NCBI GenBank assembly: GCA_048498035.1
Contig: JBEHYT010000002.1
Span: forward strand, 264,526-328,525
Length of the DNA: 64,000 bases
Direction of reading: 5' to 3'
Source: CADEDV01 sp048498035
Lineage (GTDB): Bacteria; Bacteroidota; Bacteroidia; Chitinophagales; Chitinophagaceae
Positions 26,692 through 35,521 of this stretch are shown piece by piece (position 1 is the stretch's first letter; every line of letters begins with the position of its first letter). Under the pieces are notes generated by a model. That model was not told the DNA's origin and searched no databases. It saw only the letters and a program-made list of their open reading frames with translations. The translations under genes were made by a program, and so were the position numbers.

Positions 26692-27882
26692 ATGAAAATA
26701 TTTGACATCAGTATTAGTCAAAAGGCGATTGATCGGTTACGGAAGGCGGTATCATCAAAAGATACTGTACAAGGATATACCCACAATTTTTACCGCTATC
26801 CCGCCCGTTTTTCCCCAAAATTTGTAAGGGAAGCAATTCAAATTTTTAGTCTCCCGGGAGATGTTGTTCTTGACCCTTTTGTTGGGGGTGGCACTTCTCT
26901 TGTTGAAGCATTGGCAACTAACCGTCATTCTATTGGATTTGATATCAGTCCAATTGCCTGTTTTGTTTCAGGTGTTAAGACAACTATTCTTTCTGAAGAA
27001 GAAGTAAAAAGAATATTGGAATGGTCCGAACCTCTGTTGTCTAAACGTATAGCGGGTTACAAGCCGATAGTCACTTATTATGATGATGAAGGTTATTTGA
27101 ATAACCTCCCTTGGAGAATAAGGGCGTCAGTTGAAATAATACTCAATGAACTTGATTCATTGAATAGTGAGAATGCACAGAATTTTGTGAAATGTGTTGT
27201 TCTCCGAACAGCCCAATGGGCTATTGATTGCAGAGAAAATATCCCGACTGCTGATGCGTTTAGAAAAATGTTTAATCAGAATTTATTAGCATTTGTAAAA
27301 GGGCTAAAGAGCCTTGAAGGAGCCATTGATAAAAGTGGGAAGAAAAAAGCACCAAAGTGTTTTTCTATCAATAGTTCGTCTGAATTCATAATGGATTTTG
27401 ACGAATTAAAACGTCTTCCTGCAAAACCCAAATTGATTATTACTTCTCCGCCATACGTTGGAGTACACATGTTATATCACCAATGGCAAGTTAATAGCAG
27501 GAAACGTACACGAACACCATTTTGGATTATTGATTCTTTGGATGGGATGGGCAGTAGTCATTACACATTTGGCTATTATCGGGATCATGGAAAGAAAAAA
27601 TACTTTGATATTGCCGAAAAGGTTTTTCAATCTATTCATTCTGCAATAGATGACAATGCAGTAATTGTTCAATTAGTCGGGTTTTCAGATCATAAGAAGT
27701 TTTTGCCAAAGTATCTTGAAATGATGGAAGGTGCGGGATATGAGGAAATCCCACTCTTATGGGATAGCCTGGGACGAATCAGGAGAATTTGGAGGGATGT
27801 GCCAAATAGAAAGTGGTATGTAAAGTCTAAAAGCGAAATCTCTTCGAGTAAAGAAGTCCTCATAGTCCACCGAAAAAAATAG
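26692..27882 (+). CDS. DNA methyltransferase (N4-cytosine/N6-adenine type)
   Basis: The 396-aa protein shows YRYPARFSPKFVREAIQIF (residues 34-52), motif I DPFVGGGTSLVEAL (61-74), the acidic motif II residue in IGFDISP (Asp84), and the catalytic motif IV TSPPYVGV (251-258). SPPY is usual in N4-cytosine enzymes. About 170 residues between motifs I and IV could hold target recognition. No restriction endonuclease is adjacent; the next gene, 6 bp on, is a GHKL ATPase. It would mark self DNA if the island is a restriction-like system. Methyltransferase class is firm; the target base and site are unknown. Confidence 0.88.
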   Translation: MKIFDISISQKAIDRLRKAVSSKDTVQGYTHNFYRYPARFSPKFVREAIQIFSLPGDVVLDPFVGGGTSLVEALATNRHSIGFDISPIACFVSGVKTTILSEEEVKRILEWSEPLLSKRIAGYKPIVTYYDDEGYLNNLPWRIRASVEIILNELDSLNSENAQNFVKCVVLRTAQWAIDCRENIPTADAFRKMFNQNLLAFVKGLKSLEGAIDKSGKKKAPKCFSINSSSEFIMDFDELKRLPAKPKLIITSPPYVGVHMLYHQWQVNSRKRTRTPFWIIDSLDGMGSSHYTFGYYRDHGKKKYFDIAEKVFQSIHSAIDDNAVIVQLVGFSDHKKFLPKYLEMMEGAGYEEIPLLWDSLGRIRRIWRDVPNRKWYVKSKSEISSSKEVLIVHRKK

Positions 27883-27888
27883 ATATAA

Positions 27889-30357
27889 ATGGCAATTAAT
27901 ACTACTCAAGAGTTGTTTGAACGGCTCTTAAAGGCAACGATGCCAGATGAAGTAAGGCTAATCCTCACGGAAATTGGTGACGTTTCTGATATTGGTTTGG
28001 AAAAGCCATTTGGCAAATTAAACTTGTGCTGGCAGGCTTACGGGAATACTACCAGCAATTATTCTACAATTGGGTTAGCAAGCAAGCCAGGAAGAAGCCT
28101 TACTGAGAGAATAACCAATGCGATTGACGCAGTTCTGGAAGAACATTCAGCAAGGATTGCTCAACAAGAATCCAGCCCGCAGGAGGCAGTTAACAAATGG
28201 TTCGGCAGACCTTACTCGACGGCTAACTCAGGATTGTTCGATTGGAAATATTCTCAGGGCAATTTTGACAGGAAAGTCGGAGTCATAATGAGTGATTCAG
28301 GTCAAAAAGAAGCTCCCACAGTGGACGTGCTGGATTTTGGAGTTGGAATTTTACCAGATAGTTTTCCTTCAACAATTTTGAGCTTACAAGGTGGGAACAA
28401 GATTACAAGAAAATATTTAGTAGGTGCATTTGGGCAAGGGGGTGCATCCACTCTTGCATTTTCGGATTATGTTCTTGTAGTTTCCCGACATTCACAAAAC
28501 CCTAATACCGTCGCATTTACTCTTATTAAAGAAATTACACTTGGTGAAAATTACAAAGAGAATTGTTATGCTTATTTGTCTTTGAAAAACTCCTATGGAG
28601 TTGCCACAGTTCCAAGCTTTGAATTAAGTTCTGATATCAAGCTATATGATACTGAAGAAAACTTACGTGGAATGAATCTGCTTAAGAGTGGAACTTTGGT
28701 GCGACATTATGCGTTTAGACTGACAAATATCTACAAAGCGTTATCTCCAACCGAAGGAAATCTATATCATTATCTTCATTATTCTCTCTTTGATCCTTTG
28801 ATACCGTTTCAAATAATCGATCTCAGGGGAAAAGATCCACGCTATGAGATTGTTACAGGCAGCAGGAATCGGTTAATGAAGTTGGCAAGCAAAGGTGAAG
28901 CTGCGGACTCTGAGCTTGATGATTCAAATACAGAATATAAACTATACAAGCCATTTGCATTCATCACTCCTTATGGTGCAACTACGCCTTGTATAAAGAT
29001 TGAGTATTGGGTCGTTTTCAATTATGAAAGGAAGAAAAACAAAAAAACCGGTGCTGAATACAAAGATTTAAGAACCGATTCAAATGCTTTGTATGTTCAG
29101 CGCAAGCACCCAGCAGTATTGACATTGAATGGACAAAACCAAGGAGAACTTACAGTTTCACAAGTTTCAAAGGATTTGGGGCTTGACTTAGTTTCGAAAC
29201 ACCTTGTTATTCATATTGACGCTACAGAAGCGCCAATTAATGTTAAACGGTTGCTCTTTACAACCAACAGGGAAATGTTAAGAGATGGAGATGTCCTTGA
29301 AAGCATAAAAGCCGAGTTAAGAGAAATTCTAAAAGAAGATACAGCACTTGCAGCTTTGGAAAAACTGCTTGAAGAAAAGGAAATAAGCGAGGTTACTGAC
29401 TCCACTGATGATGAAGTAAAGAAGGAAATTGTCAAATTGCTACGGGAGGCCGGTTTTATGCCAAATGCTGAGGGCGACACGGTCAGGAAGGGTGATGGAT
29501 CTGAAACAGATATACTTAATTCCGATCCGCCAGATGACCCGCCACCACCACCACCTTCACCGACACCTTTGCTAACATTACCTTATCCGCAGGTTACAAG
29601 ATTTGAAATTGTTTCGCCGCAGGACATTCTTAAAGTGCGACTAAATAAAAGTGGATTGATAGTTGTTGAAACGGATGCCGATTCAAGATTTAGAAATGAA
29701 GTACGGATAAAATTTGAGCCTGAGAATCTGGAAATTTCATCCTATTTTCCACTTGACGGTGGTCGTGTAAGATGGAGGGTAAAAGCAAGTCAGAATGCAA
29801 AAGCAGGCGATAAAGGTAGGGTAATCGTTTCCTTAACAAAACCTAATGGCGATCAAATTAAGGACGAGGTAGGGTTTGAAATCACTGAACCCATCGATAA
29901 GCCAGCGAAGGAAGAAAAGGGGTTTGTTCCTGATTTTGCTGTTTTGCCAGCAAGTCCTGGAGATGCCAATTGGGCGAAGGCGTGGGAGAACATCGCCGAA
30001 GATTCGGATGAAGTATTTACAGTAGCCTACGTAGCCAAAAAGATAGGTGATAAAACTATTGTCTATTATTCAACGGTATTTCCGGCGTTTAAGGAAACAA
30101 TTGATAAGCTTAAAATTTCAAATAGCACATTGTTGAAATTTTTTGAGACTAACTATAAGGTATGGATCGGTTACCATGGGATACTACAATACAACGGTCA
30201 GCAAAATGAATTCTTTTCCGACGAAGATCAAGAGAAGCAAATTCAAAAAGAGAGGGAAAAGGACAGAGTATTGGTGGCTCAAATGCAAGTAAAGCAGGCA
30301 TTAAAATCAGCTGAGTTAATGTATAAGTTTTCAAAGCAAGCTGTAACGGCTCTTTAA
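27889..30357 (+). CDS. GHKL-type ATPase with C-terminal beta-rich region
   Basis: The 822-aa protein has a histidine-kinase/Hsp90/MutL-like ATP site. The N-box is ERITNAIDA with Glu73, Asn77 and Asp80. The G1 box is LDFGVGI (148-154) and the G2 lid is VGAFGQGGAS (178-187). Residues about 200-490 look like the transducer region. A charged helix, then a proline-rich linker (about 547-562, six Pro in a row), lead to an Ig-like segment (RVRWRVKASQNAKAGDKGRV) and a C-terminal domain of about 150 residues. GHKL ATPases next to DNA methyltransferases are known from MutL/MORC-related conflict systems. The exact family is not recognised. Confidence 0.8.
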   Translation: MAINTTQELFERLLKATMPDEVRLILTEIGDVSDIGLEKPFGKLNLCWQAYGNTTSNYSTIGLASKPGRSLTERITNAIDAVLEEHSARIAQQESSPQEAVNKWFGRPYSTANSGLFDWKYSQGNFDRKVGVIMSDSGQKEAPTVDVLDFGVGILPDSFPSTILSLQGGNKITRKYLVGAFGQGGASTLAFSDYVLVVSRHSQNPNTVAFTLIKEITLGENYKENCYAYLSLKNSYGVATVPSFELSSDIKLYDTEENLRGMNLLKSGTLVRHYAFRLTNIYKALSPTEGNLYHYLHYSLFDPLIPFQIIDLRGKDPRYEIVTGSRNRLMKLASKGEAADSELDDSNTEYKLYKPFAFITPYGATTPCIKIEYWVVFNYERKKNKKTGAEYKDLRTDSNALYVQRKHPAVLTLNGQNQGELTVSQVSKDLGLDLVSKHLVIHIDATEAPINVKRLLFTTNREMLRDGDVLESIKAELREILKEDTALAALEKLLEEKEISEVTDSTDDEVKKEIVKLLREAGFMPNAEGDTVRKGDGSETDILNSDPPDDPPPPPPSPTPLLTLPYPQVTRFEIVSPQDILKVRLNKSGLIVVETDADSRFRNEVRIKFEPENLEISSYFPLDGGRVRWRVKASQNAKAGDKGRVIVSLTKPNGDQIKDEVGFEITEPIDKPAKEEKGFVPDFAVLPASPGDANWAKAWENIAEDSDEVFTVAYVAKKIGDKTIVYYSTVFPAFKETIDKLKISNSTLLKFFETNYKVWIGYHGILQYNGQQNEFFSDEDQEKQIQKEREKDRVLVAQMQVKQALKSAELMYKFSKQAVTAL

Positions 30358-30359
30358 GT

Positions 30360-30851
30360 ATGCGAGATAGACTTTGGAACGAAATGACCCAATGCAAACA
30401 TCATCACATTTATTGTGTTTTGCTAATCGCTTATCAGAGAAGATTGGTAAATGTTTTTAATATCATCATACTTGCTTTCTCGTCTGCTGGTGTAATGGGT
30501 TGGGCCTTTTGGAAGGGACTTCCATTGGTCGCTTGTGTAATTGTATCAGGAATCTCGTTATTGAAGCTATTGAGTCCTCATCTCGTGCCTTCTGAAAAAC
30601 AATTGGACAAATTAGATCAAGTGATAGATTTTTACTGCGACTATTACAACAAGATGGAACAGCTTTGGATGAATCACTACAATTTGCGTTTAACTGACAA
30701 CGAGATGCAGGATGCCTTTTACAAGCTAAAGGATACTGAGAGGTCAATCAATAAGACTGTTAATGAAATTGTCAAGAGAACAAATAAGTCTATTTTGACA
30801 AAAACAGAAAAAGAAGCTTTGAATTATTTTAAAAGAACCTTTAATACTTAA
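30360..30851 (+). CDS. Two-TM protein, SLATT-like
   Basis: The 163-aa protein has a short N-terminal helix, two adjacent membrane helices (FNIIILAFSSAGVMGWAFW about 33-51; LPLVACVIVSGISLLKLL about 54-71) and a long cytoplasmic helical tail (QVIDFYCDYYNKMEQLWMNH). This layout matches SLATT-type two-TM effectors, which in nucleotide-signalling defence systems are thought to open membrane pores on activation. It begins 2 bp after the ATPase gene. The match is by architecture only; no diagnostic residue can be cited. It is the best candidate for the effector of the island. Confidence 0.65.
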   Translation: MRDRLWNEMTQCKHHHIYCVLLIAYQRRLVNVFNIIILAFSSAGVMGWAFWKGLPLVACVIVSGISLLKLLSPHLVPSEKQLDKLDQVIDFYCDYYNKMEQLWMNHYNLRLTDNEMQDAFYKLKDTERSINKTVNEIVKRTNKSILTKTEKEALNYFKRTFNT

Positions 30852-30855
30852 AATT

Positions 30856-31002
30856 ATGAGCAAAGGAAAAGAAAGCAAACCAAGTAAGCCATCAACAGAA
30901 ACAAAGCCGAATAATTCAATTAAGGAGGGAAAATTGAATGAAAACACACTCCCTACCTTTCAGAATCCGCCACCGCCTCCACCGCCGAAAGAAAAGAAAT
31001 AA
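30856..31002 (+). CDS. 48-residue proline-rich peptide
   Basis: The ATG lies 5 bp after the stop of the two-TM gene. The product is MSKGKESKPSKPSTETKPNN followed by 28 more residues ending in seven Pro and KEKK. It is hydrophilic, disordered in appearance, and Lys/Ser/Pro-rich. The reading frame, tight spacing and place between two clear operon genes support a real gene. The Pro run echoes the linker of the 822-aa ATPase; both might bind a common partner. No family is recognised. Confidence 0.5.
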   Translation: MSKGKESKPSKPSTETKPNNSIKEGKLNENTLPTFQNPPPPPPPKEKK

Positions 31003-31022
31003 TGGATATTTAAACTAGTAAT

Positions 31023-32498
31023 ATGACAGGCAAGGTATCAATACTCCATATTTCTGATTTGCATAGAAGCAAAGGAACAGAAATCTCCAATATTGCTTTA
31101 TTATCTTCTTTATTGAAGGATAGGGAACGATATACTGGTTCAGAGAATCCAAAAATTCAAGCACCTAACATCATTGTCGCAAGCGGTGACATTATTCGAG
31201 GATCAACTAAACAAACTGGCTCTGACGAAGAAATTAAGCAACAGTATTCTGAGGCAATCGATTTTCTTAATGAATTAACTATGAATTTTCTTGGAGGTGA
31301 TAAATCCAAGATTGTTATTATTCCAGGAAATCATGATATCGATTGGAAATATTCCAAGGCGAGTATGGAGAAAATTGATAACGCAAGAATAGTTGATGAA
31401 AAAGATAATCTCAAATCAGAAATTTTAAAAGAAGCCCTAAATCAAAATTCTTTAACTCGTTGGTCATGGAGAGATCGATCTTTTTATAGTATTACTAACC
31501 CTAATGCCTACAATCAAAGACTTGAAGCATTTGCAAATTTTTACTCGGCTTTTTATGAAGGTAAACGGACATATGGTGTTGATCCAACGAATCAATATGA
31601 TATTTTCGACTTCCCAGAATTTAGTTTGACTATTGTCGGATACAACAGTTGCTTTAGCAATGATCATTTAAGGCTAGCAGGAGATATTAACCCGGAATGT
31701 ATCGCAAAAGTTAATTTGAGGCTCCGAGAATTTCATAAAAGGGGTCGCTTGATACTGGCGACCTGGCATCACAATACCAAAGGACTGCCATATGATTCGA
31801 ATTATATGGATAGTAGTAGGTTGAAAAATTTTATTGATACTGGGATTTCGATTGGTTTTCATGGACACCAGCACAAGACAGAACTTATTCATGAGTTCAG
31901 TAATGTGGTTGAACAAAGGAAAATTATAGTGTTCAGTGCAGGCACACTTTGTGGAGGACCAAATGAATTGCCGGTCGGAAATAATCGCCAATATAATTTA
32001 ATCGAAATCGAGAGCATTAATGAAAAAGCAAATCTACAAGTCACTTTACATATAAGAGAAAAAACAGAGTCGTCACCGTTTGATAATCCAATCTGGACAG
32101 CGGGACGAATTGACTCGAAAAACGTAAGCCACTATTCCTTGGAAATAGAAAAGCCGCCCGTAGCCGATGTTCCTTTCCTATTAGTGGAGATTGAAAAACT
32201 GATTAGGGGGAATAATTACCCCGAAGCTAAACGAATGTTGCTGAATTTAGATACGAATGACGATTTCGTCAGAAAATATCTAGTGGAGTGTGTTTTTCAA
32301 ACTGAAGACTTTGAATTGGCAATGAAGGTATTTGTGGAGCCTCAAACTAGCGAGGAAATGATTGCAGTACTAAATGCATCTATTAATGTGGGAGATAGGG
32401 GTCGAATGAAAGATTTTTTGGAAAAGGCTAAAAAAGGCTATTCAACAGACCCCGCCGTCAAAGAACTTATAAGAAAAATTGAAATACTTATCAAATGA
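31023..32498 (+). CDS. Calcineurin-like metallophosphoesterase with C-terminal helical repeats
   Basis: The 491-aa protein has all metal-binding blocks in order: HISDLHRSKG (Asp12, His14), VASGDIIRG (Asp56), IPGNHDIDW (Asn103, His104), ATWHHNTKG (about 249) and GFHGHQHKTE (about 280). The last 110 residues (LVEIEKLIRGNNYPEAKRML and onward) look like TPR-type helices. Such enzymes cut phosphodiesters in nucleotides or nucleic acids. The last 4 bases overlap the start of the Hsp90-like gene (ATGA), so the two are translationally coupled and probably act together. It could be a nuclease or a second-messenger hydrolase. Confidence 0.85.
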   Translation: MTGKVSILHISDLHRSKGTEISNIALLSSLLKDRERYTGSENPKIQAPNIIVASGDIIRGSTKQTGSDEEIKQQYSEAIDFLNELTMNFLGGDKSKIVIIPGNHDIDWKYSKASMEKIDNARIVDEKDNLKSEILKEALNQNSLTRWSWRDRSFYSITNPNAYNQRLEAFANFYSAFYEGKRTYGVDPTNQYDIFDFPEFSLTIVGYNSCFSNDHLRLAGDINPECIAKVNLRLREFHKRGRLILATWHHNTKGLPYDSNYMDSSRLKNFIDTGISIGFHGHQHKTELIHEFSNVVEQRKIIVFSAGTLCGGPNELPVGNNRQYNLIEIESINEKANLQVTLHIREKTESSPFDNPIWTAGRIDSKNVSHYSLEIEKPPVADVPFLLVEIEKLIRGNNYPEAKRMLLNLDTNDDFVRKYLVECVFQTEDFELAMKVFVEPQTSEEMIAVLNASINVGDRGRMKDFLEKAKKGYSTDPAVKELIRKIEILIK

Positions 32499-34819
32499 GT
32501 ACGACAAGCAAATTATCATTTCAAATTGAAGTCAAAAGGGTTCTTGAGATTCTTTCTAACGATATTTATGACTCACCATATGCACTACTTCGGGAAAACA
32601 TACAGAATGGTTATGACGCCATTTTAATGAGGATTCAGGATGAGGGAAATGATTCATTTCAGCCAAAAATAAATGTGAATATTGATTCTCAGTATGTAAC
32701 TATTGAAGATAATGGTATCGGCATGAACGAGGATGTGGTCAAAAATAATTTTTGGAAAGCAGGTTCAAGCGGAAAGAATAATGAATTAGCTCAAAAGGCT
32801 GGAGTAGTTGGCACATTTGGAATAGGGGCAATGGCAAATTTTGGCGTATGTAAATCAATTAAAGTAATTACACATTATGCCAAGGCAAATGAAACTATTG
32901 AAACATTTGCAAATAGAGACTCGTTATCAATAACTGAAGAATGTATTGAATTACGGACACTCGAGGAGCAACGAGAACCAGGAACCCAAATAATTGCTGA
33001 ATTAGATGACTCGGTGAGCCTTTCCTTACAAGGAGCAATCAACTATCTTAACCCTTATGTTCGGTATTTAAAGGTTCCTGTAATTATAAACGGAACCAAT
33101 ATTAGTCAGACTAATTATTCCAACATATTCGATGTTAGTGCAGAGAACTTGTATAAATCTGAAAAATACAAAATGTCGACTCCCAATGGTTCTTCATTCG
33201 ACTTGCTGATAAAGTACACGAACCAAAATATTATCAAAATTGTATGCTCTAACATTCTTAAACAATCAGTACCTATTAAGGGTGAAATTTTTTTATCGCA
33301 AGGAGTTGGCGGAATTTATGGATTACGAAATTACTTTGGTCTAGCTCCTATTCCGGTATCAGGGCATTTCAACTTGGGTGGGGTTGTAAATTTATCAATT
33401 TTACATCCCACTGCAGGCAGAGAGGCACTCAGTAGAGAAAGCATCGAACTTGTTTCTCAAATAATTAATGCAATAGAACTCCAGATCGCAAACTCAATGG
33501 CAAATTTAGAAATCGCTGACAGTAATTCAGGGTTCTTAAGTTACATATCCTCACACAACAGGTTTGATTTAGCCCAAAATCTTAAAATAGTTGTTCAACC
33601 AGATGATGAAAGGTGGAATTTAGGTAAGATATCAAAAACAGTAGACGGGAAGAAAGTATATTACTATTCCGGACGTGATCAATCCACTATACTTCAATTC
33701 GGGAACGAAAATTCATACTTACTATTACCTAGTCAAGACAATCCAAGAAGACGGATTCAACTTGAGTACATAAAAAAAATTAATGTTGAGGAAGTTCCAG
33801 ATAAGGCACGTGTTTTAAAAGTGTTCGACACTAAGGATCTTTCTTTTTCCGAAGTAACTCTTATACTACGAATTACTAATATATTAAACGAAGATTACTT
33901 AATAGCTGATTCAAAAGTATACATTGCTAATATTAGCCATCAAGTGCCAAGTCTCGTGGGCAAAAAAGATGATACAGTTCTGATTTATTTATCACGTGAC
34001 TCAAGTGCTGTAAAACAGGTTTTACAGATTTACAATACAGACTGGTCATTGTTTGGAAGCTTTGTTAAGGACTTTGTAAGAAACCACCTCTATCAGAAGT
34101 TTTCCGCCTATGTCCCCTCTTCAACAAAGCAAGGAGCTGATGCACTTCACAAAATTCTTATGAGAAATAAGGAGCTATATAAGTATGAGTATTCAGACGT
34201 TGGAGCATTTGAAGCGTTGATTACTGATATTGCTACAGGAAAAATTGATTTCCCGGAAGCTCTTAAAAAATCGACGACGATAATAAAAACACATTCTCAA
34301 TTTGTAGGAAGAAATCAAGTAGGGAGCGTAGAACAAGAGATACCAAGTATCATTGAACATACTTCCTCCGTAGAACTTTCATTTGATGAATATGGAGCTA
34401 TTCCTCCGATTTTAAGACAGGACACAAAAACTGACAAAAAGATTTTAAAGACCGGGAAGGCTTATCCGCACCTAAACAATTTTTCATTTTTCCTCAGTTT
34501 ATCAGATAAGTTGTTTAAAAGCCAACTTGAATTTTTCTTAGAGCCTCATACAACGAAGGTTATTTGGAGCATGCATAAGGTTGTCTATATTTTCACGCAT
34601 GCTTCAAATAAATTATCACTGTATTATGAGATTGAATTAAAAGAGAAATTATCTGATGACTCGACCGGAGGCAGAGCAATTCCAACTACAACTATTATTA
34701 CCGAAAACAGAATCTTCATACCTATCGTCACTGAACTGAATGATTACTTTGACATTAAGGCCGGGACAAAGGAGTTTTATGTTCGGTATGATATTATTAC
34801 TGATTTTGAGGCTTCTTAA
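32495..34819 (+). CDS. Hsp90-like GHKL ATPase
   Basis: The 774-aa protein starts with an Hsp90-type ATP site. The N-box RENIQNGYDAIL has Glu34, Asn38 and Asp41, then IEDNGIGMNED (70-80) and a lid VGTFGIGAMANFG (105-117). HPTAGREALSRES (about residue 307) sits where Hsp90/HATPase_c_3 proteins have their middle-domain Arg. The remaining 450 residues, predicted mixed alpha/beta, match no family I know. It is too divergent to be HtpG. It is coupled to the metallophosphoesterase by a 4-bp overlap and ends the island. Role in sensing or switching is inferred. Confidence 0.82.
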   Translation: MSTTSKLSFQIEVKRVLEILSNDIYDSPYALLRENIQNGYDAILMRIQDEGNDSFQPKINVNIDSQYVTIEDNGIGMNEDVVKNNFWKAGSSGKNNELAQKAGVVGTFGIGAMANFGVCKSIKVITHYAKANETIETFANRDSLSITEECIELRTLEEQREPGTQIIAELDDSVSLSLQGAINYLNPYVRYLKVPVIINGTNISQTNYSNIFDVSAENLYKSEKYKMSTPNGSSFDLLIKYTNQNIIKIVCSNILKQSVPIKGEIFLSQGVGGIYGLRNYFGLAPIPVSGHFNLGGVVNLSILHPTAGREALSRESIELVSQIINAIELQIANSMANLEIADSNSGFLSYISSHNRFDLAQNLKIVVQPDDERWNLGKISKTVDGKKVYYYSGRDQSTILQFGNENSYLLLPSQDNPRRRIQLEYIKKINVEEVPDKARVLKVFDTKDLSFSEVTLILRITNILNEDYLIADSKVYIANISHQVPSLVGKKDDTVLIYLSRDSSAVKQVLQIYNTDWSLFGSFVKDFVRNHLYQKFSAYVPSSTKQGADALHKILMRNKELYKYEYSDVGAFEALITDIATGKIDFPEALKKSTTIIKTHSQFVGRNQVGSVEQEIPSIIEHTSSVELSFDEYGAIPPILRQDTKTDKKILKTGKAYPHLNNFSFFLSLSDKLFKSQLEFFLEPHTTKVIWSMHKVVYIFTHASNKLSLYYEIELKEKLSDDSTGGRAIPTTTIITENRIFIPIVTELNDYFDIKAGTKEFYVRYDIITDFEAS

Positions 34820-35110
34820 GCACCGTGCAAGCTCAAATTCTTTCGAAAGATTATTAAGAAAGGAAAAAAGAGCTGCAATAGGCAATAACAATTTTCGATC
34901 TTAGTCTTGCCGTTACTCGGACGTTACTTGAAGAGCAAAAAGAACCCCGTACCGTTGTACGATACAGGGCGTTCTACGAAAGGTTTAGTAGCCCATGCAG
35001 GATTATATCCATGATCCCTTTCGCATTGATTTACCCAAAGTCTCTCAGCCCTTACAGGGCTGACGGCGTTTTCATTTGCTCGCTCACCCGAGCAAGCTCG
35101 GCTCGCTACC
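34820..35110. other. Intergenic region between island and tRNA-Glu
   Basis: No gene is supported. It holds the perfect palindrome TCTTTCGAAAGA, a hairpin at 35045-35063 (TCAGCCCT with AGGGCTGA), and CGAGCAAGCTCG. A stretch from 34990, TAGCCCATGCAGGATTATATC, resembles the 3' part of the nearby tRNA-Glu gene (TAGCCCGTACGGGATTCGAAC) and may be a decayed copy; quoted here as 20-base pieces starting at 34991. Confidence 0.4.
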
Positions 35111-35147
35111 AAATAAAAACGCCTCTCGCTGAGCTCGAGAGGCGTTT
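35111..35147 (-). terminator. Terminator of tRNA-Glu
   Basis: An 11-bp perfect stem (AACGCCTCTCG with CGAGAGGCGTT, 7-base loop), read on the minus strand, is followed by a TTTTTATTT run, directly after the tRNA 3' end. Confidence 0.9.
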
Positions 35148-35148
35148 G

Positions 35149-35220
35149 TAGCCCGTACGGGATTCGAACCCGTATCACCACCGTGAAAGGGTGGTGTCCT
35201 AGCCCTTAGACGAACGGGCC
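35149..35220 (-). tRNA. tRNA-Glu (UUC)
   Basis: The 72-nt gene has acceptor stem GGCCCGT/ACGGGCT (one G-U pair), anticodon loop CTTTCAC with anticodon TTC, and T-arm ACGGGTTCGAATCCCGT. CCA is not encoded. Its 3' end faces the AT-rich island, the classic side for integration of mobile DNA. Confidence 0.97.
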
Positions 35221-35521
35221 GTCTTTAAAAACAGGGTTTTACGCTGCTTTTTGGGACGGCAAAGATAATCGTCGCCGCAATTCCAGCCAAATGTTTTTGA
35301 ATCCGTTAGCAGGCCCTGCCTGATGACCCACCCTGGTAGCCCAACAGGCAATCGAAATCCACTCAAAATCAAACGAAAGCAACCGTAATTCCAATCCCTT
35401 CCATTTCACTTTTTTGTCGCTTCGATTCCCTTTTTCTCCAAACGGTTTTCCTAACTTCGCCCCGCTCTCGCCGGTCATTTACACCACCGGTTTTCATTCA
35501 CAAACCTCAATCGTTCTCAAA

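Noticed and set aside
32495..34819. Calling the Hsp90-like gene htpG
   Set aside because: Only the ATP site is shared; length and the rest of the sequence do not match HtpG, and it lies in an accessory island.
34924..35181. Minus-strand frame running through tRNA-Glu and its terminator
   Set aside because: It reads through a structural RNA and hairpins, so it is not a protein gene.
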